Shown one piece after another: positions 1 through 7,022 of a DNA stretch of 35,487 bases. How positions within the stretch are numbered: the stretch's first letter is position 1; each line of letters begins with the position of its first letter. The notes beneath the pieces are model-generated. The model was not told the origin of the DNA, searched no databases, and worked only from the letters and a program-made list of their open reading frames with translations. Origin of the DNA: Leidyana gryllorum EB-2025a (taxonomy: Eukaryota; Apicomplexa); assembly GCA_048772705.1 (NCBI GenBank), contig JBLWGC010000181.1, positions 1 to 35,487 on the forward strand, read 5' to 3'. The position numbers and the translations under genes are program-made.

Positions 1-56
1 GAACCCAGAATCCCCGGTTCCGTAGACCGATGCCATATCCATTAGGCCATAGCGCC
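1..56 (-). tRNA. tRNA-Arg(ACG), cut by the window edge
   Basis: The 5' acceptor strand, D arm and anticodon arm (CGT on the plus strand at 21-23) match the complete copy at 26921. The T arm and 3' acceptor lie outside the window. It heads an inverted copy of the Pro/Arg/His block at 26728-27123. Confidence 0.75.
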
Positions 57-172
57 GACTAGCGGAGCCGTCAAATGGGAGTGTGTAGCGATAAAGACAG
101 GAGATGGGCAGCTACGCCCGATGGTGGGTGTGCACACTTCACCCACATCTCCCATTCGAGACATCGGGGACA

Positions 173-241
173 TACTCAAGCCAGGATTCGGGCCTGGGTA
201 TGCACGGCCACAACTTGCGAAAGCACCTAGACGACCCGGAC
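173..241 (-). pseudogene. tRNA-His(GTG) pseudogene
   Basis: It resembles the His genes at 20464 and 27952, but the D-loop and anticodon-stem bases are altered and the 3' acceptor pairs poorly. An inverted relative lies at 26728-26800 and another copy at 4875-4946. Confidence 0.6.
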
Positions 242-315
242 AATCTTCAAGAGGCTGGTGGGTACCAAAGCCACTTAAGATGTCGGGCCATCGGGTTTTG
301 TGTCCTTGCATTCCT

Positions 316-388
316 GCCGCCCTAGCTCAGTCGGTAGAGCGCAAGACTCTTAATCTTGCAGTCGCGGGTTCGAGCCCCGCGGGCGGTG
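316..388 (+). tRNA. tRNA-Lys(CTT)
   Basis: A complete 73-nt cloverleaf. Acceptor GCCGCCC pairs with GGGCGGT, the anticodon stem CAAGA/TCTTG holds loop CTCTTAA, and the T arm is CGGG-TTCGAGC-CCCG. This is the only clean Lys(CTT) seen; the copy at 3479 is decayed. There is no T run just downstream. Confidence 0.93.
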
Positions 389-437
389 CAAATCAATGTC
401 TCTGGAAGCCGTTACCTACAACCACACTCTGCTGGAT

Positions 438-510
438 TTCCACTGCCGGGACTTGAACCCGGATCGTGCGGGTGAAAGCCGCATATCCTAGCCACTTAGA
501 CTACAGTGGA
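438..510 (-). tRNA. tRNA-Glu(TTC)
   Basis: A complete 73-nt cloverleaf with acceptor TCCACTG/CAGTGGA, anticodon loop CTTTCAC (anticodon complement at 474-476) and T stem CCGGG/CCCGG. It is near-identical to the copies at 1596, 2089 and 3941. No T run lies close downstream. Confidence 0.93.
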
Positions 511-608
511 CAAGTGGTCGAGTTTAGGCTTCGGCCGAGAGCCGAACCGTCTCGGAAAGATTCCACCATCAATACGACTGGAATTTGTTACCAAGTCCGA
601 GCTTTCTT

Positions 609-672
609 GCCGCCCCAACTCCGTCGGTAGAGCGCAAGACTTTTGAAGGGAGAACCGCGGGTTCGGGCGGCG
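609..672 (+). pseudogene. tRNA-Lys(TTT)-derived pseudogene
   Basis: It keeps a Lys-like start (GCCGCCC) and GACTTTTGA around the anticodon, but the D arm is altered and the T arm collapsed. The same dead copy precedes a Ser gene seven times in the window (7938, 13921, 14409, 17062, 22174 and inverted at 26533). Confidence 0.6.
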
Positions 673-742
673 CGAGCAGTCCTAGTAAAGCTTGCTGAAC
701 CGTATGTGAAGCCACTGGCCGCAAAATGCCAAGTTCGACAAC

Positions 743-824
743 GGCAACTTGCCCGAGTGGTTAAGGGGGTAGACTCGAAATCTACTGGGCCGGGCCCGCG
801 CTGGTTCAAATCCAGCAGTTGTCG
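743..824 (+). tRNA. tRNA-Ser(CGA)
   Basis: An 82-nt class II tRNA. Acceptor GGCAACT/AGTTGTC has one G-T pair, the D arm is CCCGAGTGGTTAAGGG, the anticodon CGA is at 776-778, the GC-rich variable arm is long, and the T stem is GCTGG/CCAGC. It follows the Lys pseudogene in the Lys-pseudogene/Ser cassette. Confidence 0.93.
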
Positions 825-900
825 TGCGATGTGATCGGGCATCAACTCCCTTCGGTCGAGACTCTGTTTTCATATACCGCGGGTGCAGCCGTTAGAGGCT

Positions 901-973
901 TGGACGACCTGGGCATCGATCCCAGTATCTCTCGCATGTTAAGCGAGTGCTATGTCATTTCAGCTAGTGGCCC
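901..973 (-). pseudogene. Ala-type tRNA body with anticodon AAC
   Basis: T arm, anticodon stem and most of the acceptor match the Ala(AGC) genes (for example 11795). The anticodon reads AAC (Val) instead of AGC, the acceptor has a mismatch and the D arm is damaged. Probably inactive. Confidence 0.6.
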
Positions 974-1061
974 GCTTTGCAGACACCATAGCATTTAGTG
1001 GTTCTTGACATATTATGACCAGTGTCCCGACTCTACCAGCAATTTGCACCACCGACAAGTC

Positions 1062-1133
1062 GGCTGTTTGGTCTAGTGGTATGATTCTTCCTTTGGATGG
1101 AAGAAGTCCTGGGTTCGATTCCCAGAACAGCCC
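1062..1133 (+). tRNA. tRNA-Pro(TGG)
   Basis: A 72-nt cloverleaf with acceptor GGCTGTT/AACAGCC, anticodon stem CTTCC/GGAAG, anticodon TGG at 1094-1096, T stem CTGGG/CCCAG and discriminator C. All stems pair. Confidence 0.94.
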
Positions 1134-1321
1134 GTCTGTCAGTTGTTGACTCAATACGCCACGTCTCTTCAAGGTTGTCTAAGATATGCTGCTCCGACAG
1201 CTGAGACAAGATTTGAGTTGTATATGCATGGAATCTTCGCCAGATTCATTCCAGTTGGCCCATCAACGATGCCTGCAAAACCCATCAGGTTGAGTAGTAG
1301 TCTGCCAACCACCACTCTACT

Positions 1322-1401
1322 TCCGGTGGGACGGAATCGAACAGCCGACTATCTGATGCCAGCACTACAGTCAGATGCTCTGCCAACTGAGCTACCCCGG
1401 G
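1322..1401 (-). pseudogene. tRNA-Tyr(GTA) pseudogene with short intron
   Basis: It matches the better Tyr gene at 27331, including the 7-nt intron after position 37. Acceptor and T stem carry extra mismatches, so it is probably decayed. Confidence 0.6.
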
Positions 1402-1473
1402 TCGTCCAACTGCTGCGAGATTCGAAGGCTCAACCTCAGACCCTCAACAGTGGCGCTCTCAAGCTCAGAAGTA

Positions 1474-1546
1474 CGGCACGGATTTCGGGGTGGTCCAAGG
1501 TGCCAGACTCGAGTTCCGGTAAGATTGCACGAGCTGGGTACCACTG
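1474..1546 (+). pseudogene. tRNA-Leu(CAA)-like remnant
   Basis: The stretch around GGTCCAAGG and CCAGACTCGAGTTCCGG resembles the Leu(CAA) gene at 6564. Acceptor and T arm no longer pair. Confidence 0.4.
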
Positions 1547-1595
1547 ATTTCCAAGACGGTACAGCTCTAGGCCGAAGGCTGAGCTCGGGGGCTTG

Positions 1596-1668
1596 TTCAC
1601 TGTAGTCTAAGTGGCTAGGATATGCGGCTTTCACCCGCACGATCCGGGTTCAAGTCCCGGCAGTGGAA
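1596..1668 (+). tRNA. tRNA-Glu(TTC)
   Basis: A complete cloverleaf with acceptor TTCACTG/CAGTGGA (one T-G pair), anticodon loop CTTTCAC and T stem CCGGG/CCCGG. It is followed by Thr and initiator Met, an order repeated from 2089. Confidence 0.88.
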
Positions 1669-1744
1669 GTCACTGAAGTACTCGAGCAAATTACTCCAGT
1701 AATCTCCGTCAATAGTGACTGATTCGTGATCTCCAGCTAACATT

Positions 1745-1816
1745 GCCTTCTTAGCGTAGGGGCAGAGCATTCGATTAGTAAGCCTAAGGTCGCCGGTTCG
1801 ATTGCGGCAGAAGGCT
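1745..1816 (+). pseudogene. tRNA-Thr(AGT), degraded
   Basis: The acceptor GCCTTCT/AGAAGGC is intact and the anticodon loop reads TTAGTAA. The anticodon stem (TTCGA/GCCTA) and the T stem (GCCGG/GCGGC) carry mismatches absent from the copy at 5803. Confidence 0.6.
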
Positions 1817-1865
1817 TTGCTCACGAGAGAGTCTATTCTATAACTGTTTCCTTTCTGCGCACACT

Positions 1866-1937
1866 TAGCAGTACGTCGTTTCGATCGACGGACCTTTGGG
1901 TTATGAGCCCAACACTCTTCCACTGAGCTACACTGCT
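1866..1937 (-). tRNA. Initiator tRNA-Met(CAT)
   Basis: The initiator marks are an A1-T72 pair, three G-C pairs closing the anticodon loop (TTGGG-CTCATAA-CCCAA), and the T loop ATCGAAA in place of TTCGAAN. Acceptor AGCAGTG pairs with TACTGCT through one G-T pair. It is the best of four initiator copies in the window. Confidence 0.88.
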
Positions 1938-2088
1938 CAGTCTGCAACATGGAAGAGGGAGCCGAGATGCAATTTTTGAGATGTTAATTGCCAGGCTGCA
2001 CGGAGCCCGTTCGTCGTCGCTTGACCCGACGCTCCACCTGATCCCAAGACGGTACGGCTCTCGGCCGAAGCCTCAACTCAAGCACTTG

Positions 2089-2161
2089 TCCACTGTAGTC
2101 TAAGTGGCTAGGATATGCGGCTTTCACCCGCACGATCCGGGTTCAAGTCCCGGCAGTGGAA
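2089..2161 (+). tRNA. tRNA-Glu(TTC)
   Basis: All stems pair, with acceptor TCCACTG/CAGTGGA and anticodon loop CTTTCAC. It opens the Glu/Lys/Thr/iMet/Pro/Leu block, whose second direct copy runs from 19289 to 20192. Confidence 0.93.
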
Positions 2162-2221
2162 ATCCAGCAGAGTGTGCTTGTAGGCAACGGTTCCATTCCT
2201 ACTCCCAGAGACATTGATTTG

Positions 2222-2294
2222 CACCGCCCGCGGGGCTCGAACCCGCGACTGCAAGATTAAAAGTCTTGCGCTCTACCGACTGAGCTAGGGCGGC
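2222..2294 (-). tRNA. tRNA-Lys(TTT)
   Basis: A 73-nt cloverleaf identical in layout to Lys(CTT) at 316 but with anticodon loop CTTTTAA (anticodon complement at 2259-2261). Acceptor, D, anticodon and T stems pair. The direct-repeat partner is at 19419. Confidence 0.93.
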
Positions 2295-2422
2295 AAGGAA
2301 GCTCTAAACTTAGTTACACCCTATTTGCCGGTATGTGGAGCAGTGGAAGTATTGAGTGGTGGAACAATGTGCTTCAGTAACTTCCGTCAATAGGGACTCA
2401 TTCGTGATGTCCAGTTAACATT

Positions 2423-2493
2423 GCCTTCTTAGCTTGGGGCAGAGCATTCGCTTAGTAAGCGAAAGGTCGCCGGTTCGATTCCGGCAGAAGGCT
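2423..2493 (+). tRNA. tRNA-Thr(AGT)
   Basis: Acceptor GCCTTCT/AGAAGGC, anticodon stem TTCGC/GCGAA with loop TTAGTAA, and T stem GCCGG/CCGGC all pair. The D loop is one base shorter than in the 5803 copy, as in the repeat partner at 19620. Confidence 0.85.
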
Positions 2494-2542
2494 TTGCTCG
2501 CGAGGCAATCTATTCTATAACTGTTCCCCTTCTGCGCAAACT

Positions 2543-2613
2543 TAGCAGTGCGTCGTTTCGATCGACGGACCTTCGGATTATGAGCCCAACACTTTTCACT
2601 GAGCTACACTGCT
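2543..2613 (-). pseudogene. Initiator tRNA-Met(CAT), degraded copy
   Basis: It keeps the A1-T72 acceptor and the ATCGAAA T loop. The C-C-C half of the anticodon stem is changed to TCC and the D arm has lost a base. The related copy at 19739 is also damaged. Confidence 0.65.
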
Positions 2614-2753
2614 GAGTCTGCAACATGGAAGAAGTAGCCGAAATGCAATTCTCGAGATGTTAGTTGCCCTGACTGCCCTACCAAAGTGGGCTAATGAAAT
2701 GCTGTGTTGGTTCTGAGGGCAACTTGTCCCGTCGGGTCAACCGACGACCAAGA

Positions 2754-2825
2754 GGGCTGTTCTGGGAATCGAACCCAGGACTTCTTCCACCCAAAGGAAG
2801 AATCATACCACTAGACCAAACAGCC
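2754..2825 (-). tRNA. tRNA-Pro(TGG)
   Basis: A 72-nt cloverleaf with GGCTGTT/AACAGCC, stem CTTCC-TTTGGGT-GGAAG and T stem CTGGG/CCCAG. The position matches the decayed Pro copy at 19952 in the direct-repeat partner block. Confidence 0.92.
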
Positions 2826-2905
2826 GAATGGGAAGGGGGATACAACCGGCTACGTACAGCCGTAAACTCGAAGTGTGGCTAATTCGTCCTGAAATGAGTA
2901 CCGTT

Positions 2906-2949
2906 GCGCAGAATGGGACCCGCACCCATGCAGACTTGCGCCTACCAGT
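2906..2949 (-). pseudogene. Truncated tRNA-Leu(CAA) fragment
   Basis: The 3' half (acceptor end, T arm, variable arm) of the Leu(CAA) gene at 20109 is recognisable. The homology stops before the anticodon. Confidence 0.5.
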
Positions 2950-3083
2950 ATGTGGCAAGATGCCCTAGTGGGTAAGGCGCTATTTTCAGACCCCACTCAC
3001 ATGGTCGTGAGTATCTTTCTCCCGCCTTGAAAGGGCACTGGCTACCCGCAGAAACCCCAGACTACTTATTTCGACGCTGCATT

Positions 3084-3164
3084 GCGAGAATGCCCGGGAG
3101 GTTAAGGGGGTGGCCTTAAGATCCACTGGTCAATTCCGCCTGGGTTCGAACCCCACTTCTCGCA
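3084..3164 (+). tRNA. tRNA-Leu(TAA)
   Basis: An 81-nt class II tRNA with perfect acceptor GCGAGAA/TTCTCGC, anticodon loop CTTAAGA and a long variable arm. There is one mismatch in each of the anticodon stem (C31-T39) and the T stem (C49-C65), so activity is uncertain. It is the only Leu(TAA) in the window. Confidence 0.72.
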
Positions 3165-3179
3165 TAAGGAGGCAAGTGT

Positions 3180-3252
3180 CGGGGGAGGGGAATGGAACGG
3201 TCGACTACCTGCCGCACCCGCCGCAGTCAGATGCTGTACCAAGTGAGCGAAC
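3180..3252 (-). pseudogene. tRNA-Tyr-like remnant
   Basis: Pieces such as GGTCGACTACCTG and CAGTCAGATGCT resemble the Tyr gene at 27331 on the same strand. The stems are lost. Confidence 0.35.
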
Positions 3253-3344
3253 GCCTGTCGTGTGACCCTTGGACATCGAGGTTTGCTCCCGAACCGCACC
3301 GTTTGAGTGAGCACCAAACGAAGTCTAAAGCGGAACGAGCTGTG

Positions 3345-3410
3345 CTGTAAGACGGGCAGTCGAACCCAGGTCTTCCGCGTGACGCGCGAAAATACTAAGG
3401 ACTCCGGTCG
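3345..3410 (-). pseudogene. tRNA-Asp-like remnant
   Basis: CAGGTCTTCCGCGTGAC and AATACTAAGGAC recall the T and anticodon arms of Asp(GTC). The acceptor is unrecognisable. Confidence 0.4.
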
Positions 3411-3478
3411 ACCTGCCCAATGACTTGCATGACTCCACCCTGAGGCAAATAGAGTGTAACTTAGTTCAGAGTTTCCTT

Positions 3479-3551
3479 GTCATCCTAGCTCAGTCGGTGG
3501 AGCGCGAGCCTCTTAATCTTGCAGTCGCAGAGTGAAGTCCCATGGGCGGTG
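3479..3551 (+). pseudogene. tRNA-Lys(CTT) pseudogene
   Basis: It aligns along its length with Lys(CTT) at 316 (CCTAGCTCAGTCGGT, CTCTTAATCTTGCAGTCGC). The acceptor, anticodon stem and T stem no longer pair. Confidence 0.6.
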
Positions 3552-3612
3552 CGGACGAGTGGGCCGGGGAGTAAGAATGCAGTATGTTGCCTACAAGCAC
3601 ACCCATCTGCAT

Positions 3613-3685
3613 TTGCGCTGCCGAGACTCGAACCGGGATGGTGCGGGTTGGCGCCACACAAACTAGCCACCGAGACCATAGTGGA
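3613..3685 (-). pseudogene. tRNA-Glu pseudogene
   Basis: It matches Glu(TTC) at scattered blocks (GCCGAGACTCGAACC, CTAGCCAC) with many changes in the acceptor and anticodon arms. Confidence 0.5.
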
Positions 3686-3802
3686 CACGTCACCAAAGTT
3701 GCACTGACGAATGGGGGCAGAAAAGGCCTGAGAATTTTGCAACCCCCTCAGGTCGTTATCGAGACCGAGAGACCAGCCCGAAAAGCTTAAGCTTGTGAGC
3801 AA

Positions 3803-3871
3803 AACCTTCTGCCGGAATCGAACCGGCGACCTTTCGCTTAAGCGAATGCTCTGCCCCTAAGCTAAGAAGGC
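3803..3871 (-). pseudogene. tRNA-Thr pseudogene without anticodon
   Basis: T arm and D arm match Thr(AGT) at 15610. The middle of the anticodon loop is missing, so stem halves TTCGC and GCGAA nearly abut. Confidence 0.7.
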
Positions 3872-3940
3872 AATGCAAGCCGGGAGTCACGCATCAGTCC
3901 CTATTGACACAAGAGCACTTTGATCGAGTACTCTAATGAC

Positions 3941-4013
3941 TTCCACTGCCGGGACTTGAATCCGGATCGTGCGGGTGAAAGCCGCATATCCTAGCCACTT
4001 AGACTACAGTGGA
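3941..4013 (-). tRNA. tRNA-Glu(TTC)
   Basis: Acceptor TCCACTG/CAGTGGA and anticodon arm CTTTCAC are intact. One base pair of the T stem is replaced by A-C. It is paired with the Thr pseudogene just upstream, as in the Thr/Glu pairs at 15610, 21856 and 24060. Confidence 0.82.
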
Positions 4014-4093
4014 CGAGTCACAACAGTTGCACTGACGAATGAGGCGCCAGAAAACTGTGATCGATCTCAGGTGGGAAATTCACCTAGGTTTGG

Positions 4094-4160
4094 CGGGTGG
4101 GCAGCTTCTCAAGTGGTAGAGCGGTGACTTTGCACGCGAGAGGTGAGTTTAGACACCTAT
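4094..4160 (+). pseudogene. tRNA-Ala-like remnant
   Basis: GTGGTAGAGCGGTGACTTTGCACGC resembles the D and anticodon arms of Ala(TGC) at 5346. The T arm is lost. Confidence 0.4.
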
Positions 4161-4229
4161 AAATGCCGCAGGACAGGCTGAACATGGGGGTATTTGGTCA
4201 CTCCTCGCGGCATGTCGAATTCGACAGTT

Positions 4230-4311
4230 GGCAACTTGCCCGAGTGGTTAAGGGGGTAGACTCGAAATCTACTGGGTCTGGCCGGCGCTGGTTCGAATGC
4301 AGCAGTTGTCG
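4230..4311 (+). tRNA. tRNA-Ser(CGA)
   Basis: An 82-nt class II tRNA like the one at 743, with acceptor GGCAACT/AGTTGTC and anticodon CGA. One T-stem pair is G-G. The flanks also resemble those at 743. Confidence 0.82.
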
Positions 4312-4387
4312 TGTTATGTGATCGGGCATCAACTCCATTCGGTCGTGACTCTGTTTTCAAATACCGCAGGTGCAGCCGTTAGAAGGT

Positions 4388-4460
4388 TGGACGACCTGGG
4401 CATTGATCCCAGTATCTCTCGCATCTTAAGCGAGTGCTATATCATTTGAGCTAGCCGCTG
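4388..4460 (-). pseudogene. Ala-type tRNA body with anticodon AAG
   Basis: T arm and anticodon stem are those of Ala(AGC). The anticodon reads AAG (Leu) and the 5' acceptor does not pair with the 3' side. It is a relative of the AAC copy at 901. Confidence 0.6.
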
Positions 4461-4512
4461 ACATATTATGACCAGTCTCCCGACTCTACCAGCAATTTGC
4501 ACCACCGACCAG

Positions 4513-4584
4513 TCGGCTGTTTGGTCTAGTGGTATGATCCTTCCTTAGGGTGGAAGGAGTCCTGGGTTCGATTCCCAGAACAGC
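4513..4584 (+). tRNA. tRNA-Pro(AGG)
   Basis: A complete 72-nt cloverleaf with acceptor GGCTGTT/AACAGCC, anticodon arm CTTCC-TTAGGGT-GGAAG and T stem CTGGG/CCCAG. It starts the Pro/Arg/His block that is inverted at 26728-27123. Confidence 0.94.
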
Positions 4585-4687
4585 CCGTCTGATAGTTGTT
4601 GACGCAACACGGCACTCGACCCATCCCGGACAGCTAAGACAGGATCTGAGTTGTTGACTCAACAGGCTGCAACCCGGTCATTCCCCC

Positions 4688-4760
4688 AGGCGCTACCGTG
4701 ACTCGACCCCAGAATCCCCGGTTCCGTAGACCGATGCCATATCCATTAGGCCATGTCGCC
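4688..4760 (-). pseudogene. tRNA-Arg(ACG) pseudogene
   Basis: D and anticodon arms match the intact gene at 26921. The T stem and 5' acceptor are mutated so they no longer pair. Confidence 0.65.
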
Positions 4761-4874
4761 GACTAACGGAGTCGTCAAATGGAAGTGTGTAGCGAAGAGA
4801 GGAGGGCAGCTACGCCCGATCCTGGGTTCGGACAAACTTCACCTACATCTCCCATTCGACACATCGGGGACATA

Positions 4875-4946
4875 CTATCGAAGCCAGGATTCGGGCTGGG
4901 TATGCACGGCCACAACTTGCTGTTGTAAGCACTAGACAACCCGGAC
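4875..4946 (-). pseudogene. tRNA-His(GTG) pseudogene
   Basis: A third member of the decayed His lineage (with 173 and 26728). CACGGCCACAACTTGC marks the anticodon arm, and the T arm and D arm are altered. Confidence 0.55.
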
Positions 4947-5005
4947 AATCGGGTACCAAGCCACTTTAGATGTCAGGCTATCGAGTTTTGTGTCCTTGGT
5001 TTCCT

Positions 5006-5078
5006 GCCGCCCTAGCTCAGTCCGTAGAGCGCAAGACTTTCAATCTTGCAGTCGCGGGTTCGAGCCCCGCGGGCGGTG
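5006..5078 (+). tRNA. Lys-type tRNA body with Glu anticodon TTC
   Basis: All stems of Lys(TTT) are kept (GCCGCCC/GGGCGGT, CAAGA/TCTTG, T stem). The loop reads CTTTCAA, giving anticodon TTC at 5039-5041, one base from Lys TTT. The D loop has CG where G18-G19 should be, which would weaken D/T-loop docking. An inverted twin lies at 27634. It may be a misreading tRNA or a pseudogene. Confidence 0.75.
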
Positions 5079-5096
5079 TGGATCTATCTCCCTTAC

Positions 5097-5127
5097 TAAC
5101 CACTATACTATCTCGGACGCTCTGAAC
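5097..5127 (-). pseudogene. tRNA-Asp 5' fragment
   Basis: Only the 5' acceptor and D arm of Asp remain (ACTAACCACTATACTATCTC), joined directly to the flank of the Lys-body gene. The same junction occurs inverted at 27598-27625. Confidence 0.7.
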
Positions 5128-5208
5128 ACGCCGGCCTCCAATCCCAGAAGTCTTTCTATTTTGGCTCACGGACAAAAAACGCGTGGAGGGATGAACCAAC
5201 AACACTCC

Positions 5209-5287
5209 GGCAAGATGGCCGAGTAGTCTAAGGCGCTGTGTTTAGGCCGCAGTCCGAAAGGGCGTGGGTTCGAAGCCACGCTTGTCA
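5209..5287 (+). pseudogene. tRNA-Leu(TAG), damaged
   Basis: It aligns with the Leu(AAG) gene at 12571. The anticodon loop is TTTAGGC (anticodon TAG). A base is missing at the T-stem/acceptor boundary, so the 3' side is out of register. Confidence 0.62.
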
Positions 5288-5345
5288 GCCGTTGTATCGG
5301 CTCGGTCAGCCACTGGATGCAATAGATCTTCCATGTAGAGCGGAT

Positions 5346-5418
5346 GGGCGGCTAGCTCAGATGGTGGAGCTCTCGCTTTGCATGCGAGAGGTACTGGGAT
5401 CGATACCCAGGTCGTCCA
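5346..5418 (+). tRNA. tRNA-Ala(TGC)
   Basis: A 73-nt cloverleaf with acceptor GGGCGGC/GTCGTCC (two G-T pairs), anticodon arm CTCGC-TTTGCAT-GCGAG and T stem CTGGG/CCCAG. It is the only Ala(TGC) in the window. Confidence 0.92.
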
Positions 5419-5507
5419 AACTCCATGCAATTTTGGCTGCAGAGAAACGACTGGCGCGTGGTCCAAAAATGTGAATGTTGATATTTCAATCTAGTCGAAA
5501 AGCCGCG

Positions 5508-5580
5508 GCCTACGTGGCGCAATGGATAGCGCGTTGGACTTCTAATCCAAAGGTTGCGAGTTCGAGTCTCGCCGTAGGTA
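5508..5580 (+). tRNA. tRNA-Arg(TCT)
   Basis: A complete 73-nt cloverleaf with acceptor GCCTACG/CGTAGGT, a D arm TGGCGCAATGGATAGCGC typical of Arg(TCT), anticodon arm TTGGA-CTTCTAA-TCCAA and T stem GCGAG/CTCGC. No intron. Single copy in the window. Confidence 0.95.
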
Positions 5581-5643
5581 GCCAAAGGTTCAGCACTTTA
5601 CTTCGATGATTTGGCTACTAGCTGCCTTCGCTGAGGAATGTTG

Positions 5644-5714
5644 TCCACTGTAGTCTGAGTGGCTAGGATATGCGGCCTCACCCGCAAGCTCCGGGCTCAA
5701 GTCCGGCAGTGGAA
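5644..5714 (+). pseudogene. tRNA-Glu pseudogene
   Basis: It aligns with Glu but has lost a base from the anticodon loop and another from the T arm. Confidence 0.65.
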
Positions 5715-5802
5715 GTCAGTGGTTGAAGTCAGTGGAATACTTGAGCAAAGTGCCCCGCAATCTCCGTCAATAGTGTCTGATTCGTGATCTTCGGCTTGCA
5801 TT

Positions 5803-5874
5803 GCCTTCTTAGCTTAGGGGCACAGCATTCGCTTAGTAAGCGAAAAGTCGCCGGTTCGATTCCGGCAGAAGGCT
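5803..5874 (+). tRNA. tRNA-Thr(AGT)
   Basis: A 72-nt cloverleaf with GCCTTCT/AGAAGGC, TTCGC-TTAGTAA-GCGAA and GCCGG/CCGGC. Minor changes occur in the D arm and variable loop. Confidence 0.88.
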
Positions 5875-5935
5875 TGACTGCATCGACTGGGCACCTGCAA
5901 AGCTTAAGTCTCTCAAGCTCCAATCATCTTAACCG

Positions 5936-6007
5936 AGCGTCGTAGTTCAGCCACCAGAGGGTAAGTCTCTTAGCCACAAAGTCGCAGACTGGAACCTGCC
6001 AGTACTT
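5936..6007 (+). pseudogene. tRNA-Asn-like pseudogene
   Basis: CCACAAAGTCGCAG and CCTGCCAG match the Asn gene at 21093. The anticodon arm is scrambled. Confidence 0.5.
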
Positions 6008-6072
6008 GAGGCACCCACTAGCTCAACGCAGACTGCGGCCGAGTCTCGGGGTGCTGGAGCTCTTTCTCGAGT

Positions 6073-6143
6073 GCACTTGTGGTCCAAGGGTAGGATGCGA
6101 GCTTCCCATGCTCGCAGCCCGGGATCGAGTCCCGGCAGGTGCA
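6073..6143 (+). tRNA. tRNA-Gly(CCC)
   Basis: A 71-nt cloverleaf with acceptor GCACTTG/CAGGTGC, anticodon arm CGAGC-TTCCCAT-GCTCG and T stem CCGGG/CCCGG with loop ATCGAGT. It is the only Gly(CCC) here. Confidence 0.92.
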
Positions 6144-6218
6144 GCCGATCGTACAGACTTGACCATGGCTGCAACAATATTTTCAACCGGGGCGAAGAGC
6201 AATGCACTTTAGACTGCT

Positions 6219-6290
6219 TGTCCGAGCCAGGAATCGAGCCTGTGTTTGCACGGCCACAACGTGCTGTCCTAACCACTAGACGACTCGGAC
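6219..6290 (-). tRNA. tRNA-His(GTG)
   Basis: Acceptor GTCCGAG/CTCGGAC and anticodon arm with loop TTGTGGC are intact. One T-stem pair is A-G. It belongs to a His/Tyr-pseudogene/Leu/Pro block that is inverted at 19952-20535. Confidence 0.85.
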
Positions 6291-6390
6291 AATCTTTGAG
6301 CGAGGCTTTAGAGGTAGCGAAGCATCGATCAGGGTGGAACGGAACAGGAGTGTCAGACGAACTACGTTGTAAGAAGTCCACTCCTCAACT

Positions 6391-6469
6391 CCCGGCGGGA
6401 CGGAATTTGCTCGTCGAATATTTGATGCCACCACTACAATCACATGCGTTGCCATCTAAGCAACTCGGG
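6391..6469 (-). pseudogene. tRNA-Tyr(GTA)-derived pseudogene
   Basis: It shares GTAGTGGTGGCATC (anticodon plus a short intron-like insert) and a ruined T loop (CAAATT) with copies at 20289, 21621 and 28125, a pseudogene lineage distinct from 27331. Confidence 0.6.
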
Positions 6470-6563
6470 CCGTAAGAGTAGTTCGGGGCGGTACACCGCA
6501 CCCGAACGACATCGACGTCGCAACGGAAGCGATTAACACTCTGGAACTCAGAGAGAAAGTAAC

Positions 6564-6647
6564 GCACAGATGCCCGAGTGGTCTAAGGGGCCAGACTCAA
6601 GTTCTGGTAGGCGCAAGTCTGCATGGGTTCGAATCCCATTTTGTGCA
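6564..6647 (+). tRNA. tRNA-Leu(CAA), no intron
   Basis: An 84-nt class II tRNA. Acceptor GCACAGA/TTTGTGC has a G-T pair, the anticodon arm is CCAGA-CTCAAGT-TCTGG with CAA at 6598-6600, the variable arm is long and the T stem is ATGGG/CCCAT. The better-paired copy at 20109 is in the inverted block. Confidence 0.9.
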
Positions 6648-6735
6648 ACGCCGATCATCCTCGAGAATAGGCTGGAAAAGCTACGGTAGATTCGAGTCTC
6701 TCTCTGTATATCCGGTTGCATGCACCCAAGTATTC

Positions 6736-6806
6736 GGCTATTTGATCTAGCGGTGGTATCCGTGTCAGGATGGAAAAAGAAATGAATCCGATTCCCAGAA
6801 AAGCTC
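6736..6806 (+). pseudogene. tRNA-Pro pseudogene
   Basis: GGCTATTTGATCTAGCGG and GATTCCCAG align with Pro; the anticodon arm is lost. Its inverted counterpart is at 19952. Confidence 0.55.
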
Positions 6807-6872
6807 ATTATGGTGTTGACCTGACATCCCACTCCTTTTGAGGATGGTACGGCTCTCGCCCAAAGCATGCAC

Positions 6873-6934
6873 CCGCGCGGACCAGGCCCAATAGAATTCA
6901 AATCCACCACCCCTCCCCACTCGGGCAAGTTGGC
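6873..6934 (-). pseudogene. tRNA-Ser pseudogene, 3' end lost
   Basis: The 5' acceptor, D arm and anticodon arm of Ser are visible but the T arm is missing. Same lineage as 18368 and 26010. Confidence 0.55.
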
Positions 6935-7022
6935 AACTGTCGAACTCGGGAGGCCGCGAGGAGTGGCCCCAGATGCGGCTGCGGTGAGTGCTTATTTTCA
7001 CCGCGTTTCAAGACTTTTTAGC

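Larger units (their letters stand above)
5006..5287. repeat. Inverted-repeat arm (partner 27448-27706)
   Basis: Lys-body(TTC), truncated Asp and Leu lie here in the same order and with the same spacers as in reverse complement at 27448-27706, about 22.4 kb away. The shared truncation junction shows the duplication is younger than the truncation. Confidence 0.8.

Noticed and set aside
2955-3060. Possible class II tRNA around GATGCCCTAGTGGGTAAGGCGC
   Set aside because: A Leu/Ser-like D arm is visible, but no acceptor or T arm pairs, so I did not list it as a gene.
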